Notes under the pieces: generated by a model
The model's database searches: none
The model's input: the letters and a program-made list of their open reading frames with translations, nothing else
Told to the model about the DNA's origin: nothing
Position numbers and translations under genes: made by a program
NCBI GenBank assembly: GCA_003838145.1
Contig: QYZZ01000083.1
Coordinates: 1-45,415 of the forward strand
DNA length: 45,415 nucleotides
DNA from: Tindallia sp. MSAO_Bac2
Lineage (GTDB): Bacteria > Bacillota > Clostridia > Peptostreptococcales > Tindalliaceae
Direction: 5' to 3'
Shown here: positions 44,491 to 45,415 of the stretch, in pieces
How positions within the stretch are numbered: the first letter of the stretch is position 1
Layout of the letters: every line of letters starts with the position of its first letter

Positions 44491-44580
44491 TGGCGGAAAG
44501 GGTGGGATTTGAACCCACGGCTCCCAGAAGGGAGCGCTGGTTTTCGAGACCAGTTCCTTAAGCCACTCGGACACCTTTCC
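44491..44580 (-). tRNA. tRNA-Ser (anticodon CGA)
   Basis: Minus-strand 90-base tRNA with a long variable arm (GCTCCC / GGGAGC), beginning GGAAAGG with encoded CCA. The loop CTCGAAA gives anticodon CGA. Confidence 0.93.
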
Positions 44581-44609
44581 ATGACTGAGTGTCTTACACA
44601 AAATAAAAA

Positions 44610-44692
44610 TGGTGCGGGTGAAGGGATTCGAACCCCCACGGTCGCCCACTAGACCCTGAACCTAGCGCGTCTGCCAGTTCCGCCACACCCGC
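44610..44692 (-). tRNA. tRNA-Leu (anticodon CAG)
   Basis: Minus-strand 83-base tRNA with a long variable arm, beginning GCGGGTG with encoded CCA. The loop TTCAGGG gives anticodon CAG. Confidence 0.92.
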
Positions 44693-44941
44693 ATAAACAA
44701 AGACGCTTCGCGCCTATGGTAATTAAGAATTGATGAATGATAATTGATAATGGATAATTAAGTTCAAATACCCGCGGGGCACAAGAGCACACAATCAAAA
44801 GATAAACATCAAGACCTTCAAACAAGTTGCAATCACTTATTCTGGGTTATCCACACCCTTTCAGAGCGCAGGCAACCATTTTGTGCATACCCCTTAGGGG
44901 CACTCGTGCTATTTCCTATACCATAAAAAAAGGCATTATAA
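44693..44941. other. AT-rich spacer within the right tRNA cluster
   Basis: A 249-base spacer between tRNA-Leu and tRNA-Tyr with no gene. It contains a short run of related AT-rich words (GATGAATGATAATTGATA, then ATGGATAATTAAG) at about 44730-44765, of the kind often seen as degenerate intergenic repeats. No tRNA remnant is visible in it. Confidence 0.5.
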
Positions 44942-45026
44942 TGGTGGAGGGAGAAGGATTCGAACCTTCGAAGTCGTTGACAACAGATTTACAGTCTGCC
45001 CCCTTTGGCCACTCGGGAACCCCTCC
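44942..45026 (-). tRNA. tRNA-Tyr (anticodon GTA)
   Basis: Minus-strand 85-base tRNA with a long variable arm, beginning GGAGGGG with encoded CCA. The loop CTGTAAA gives anticodon GTA. Confidence 0.94.
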
Positions 45027-45032
45027 ACTTCA

Positions 45033-45108
45033 TGGAGCTGGTGATGGGACTCGAACCCGCAACCTGCTGATTACAAATCAGCTGCTCTGCCAATTGAGCT
45101 ACACCAGC
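45033..45108 (-). tRNA. tRNA-Thr (anticodon TGT)
   Basis: Minus-strand 76-base tRNA beginning GCTGGTG with encoded CCA. The loop TTTGTAA gives anticodon TGT. Its 5' part belongs to a 60-bp direct repeat found again about 120 bases to the right. Confidence 0.94.
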
Positions 45109-45147
45109 ATGTTATGATGCTATCTTACATACTTTTTAGGCTTCGCC
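45088..45147. repeat. 60-bp direct repeat, copy 1 (tRNA-Thr 5' part plus leader)
   Basis: This copy comprises the first 21 bases of tRNA-Thr and 39 bases of its upstream leader (ending TTTAGGCTTCGCC on the plus strand). It matches 45209-45268 with a single difference. Confidence 0.9.
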
Positions 45148-45208
45148 GGTATTTCTTGCTAATTAACTAAGTGATTCACTCCAAATCAAGATTTGGGTTC
45201 TCTACTTA

Positions 45209-45268
45209 TGCCAATTGAGCTACACCAGCATGTTATGATGTTATCTTACATACTTTTTAGGCTTCGCC
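45209..45268. repeat. 60-bp direct repeat, copy 2 (truncated tRNA-Thr 5' end)
   Basis: A second copy of the first 21 bases of tRNA-Thr and its leader, without the rest of the tRNA, offset by 121 bases. It is a relic, either of a tandem tRNA-Thr duplication that lost its 3' part or of a local recombination. Confidence 0.9.
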
Positions 45269-45309
45269 ACTTATGGAACCATATCTCTTCATATTATTCA
45301 AGAAATAAA

Positions 45310-45386
45310 TGGCGACCCGGAAGGGACTCGAACCCTCGACCTCCAGCGTGACAGGCTGGCATTCTAACCAACTGAACTACCGGGCC
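45310..45386 (-). tRNA. tRNA-Asp (anticodon GTC)
   Basis: Minus-strand 77-base tRNA beginning GGCCCGG with encoded CCA. The loop CTGTCAC gives anticodon GTC. A G-U pair closes position 2-71 of the acceptor stem. Confidence 0.93.
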
Positions 45387-45390
45387 TAAA

Positions 45391-45415
45391 TGGTGGGCGC
45401 AACAGGGCTCGAACC
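45391..45415 (-). tRNA. partial tRNA at the window edge, probably tRNA-Val
   Basis: Only the 3' 25 bases are present (T-arm GGTTCGAGCC, acceptor strand TGCGCCC, then ACCA). The acceptor sequence fits tRNA-Val of Firmicutes, but the anticodon lies outside the window. Confidence 0.6.

Overview
The window looks like chromosomal core sequence from an anaerobic, amino-acid-fermenting member of the Clostridia (Firmicutes). The evidence is strong AGGAGG-type ribosome binding sites, several TTG and GTG starts, a cdaA-cdaR pair, a ferredoxin-linked branched-chain 2-oxoacid oxidoreductase feeding Ptb/Buk, and a probable selenoprotein. I would guess a relative of Tindallia or Alkaliphilus, but the genus is only a guess. 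Almost everything is read from the minus strand. No phage, insertion sequence, CRISPR array or classical defence gene is visible.

Layout, left to right. 1-535: no convincing gene. 536-1126: six minus-strand tRNA genes with a terminator. 1183-5839: yfcE-type phosphodiesterase, rdgB, rph, a UPF0316 membrane protein and a large AMIN/Amidase_3 cell-wall amidase. 5968-13936: a tight run pcrA-ligA-MTH1187-type thiamine-binding protein-ABC permease-ABC ATPase-DUF1461-type membrane protein-AIR-synthase/ThiL-like protein. 14021-18627: response regulator-PAS-GGDEF protein, CCA-adding-type nucleotidyltransferase, RseB-like anti-sigma protein and its sigma factor. 18836-22949: HPr, MalY/PatB aminotransferase, a membrane-anchored thioredoxin-fold protein with an in-frame TGA (predicted selenocysteine, U-x-x-C), a LapA-like protein and a patatin-like lipase. 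23153-27942: LytS/LytR-type two-component system, an unrecognised 168-residue protein and a CstA-family transporter, which resembles pyruvate-sensing systems.

28118-31551 is the most unusual part. It is a five-gene operon with every component expected of a ubiquitin-type conjugation pathway: a YukD-like ubiquitin-like protein, an E1 (ThiF fold), an E2 (HPN motif and active-site Cys), a JAB/JAMM peptidase, and a prokaryotic RING-finger protein. The JAB protein carries a transmembrane helix and a LysM domain, and the RING protein is tail-anchored, so the pathway appears tied to the membrane and cell wall. It has its own promoter and sits among housekeeping genes.

31687-38141 is an eight-gene operon for branched-chain 2-oxoacid or butyrate-type energy metabolism (buk2-ptb-buk1-P-loop ATPase-vorDABC). 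It is preceded by a near-perfect sigma-54 promoter and three TGCA-N6-TGCA sites, which probably bind the adjacent PAS-PAS-AAA-Fis activator (38360-40081). cdaR and cdaA follow, then argG on the plus strand with an ArgR operator over its promoter, and a VanZ-like protein. A second minus-strand tRNA cluster (44381 to the window end) contains a 60-bp duplication of the 5' part of tRNA-Thr.
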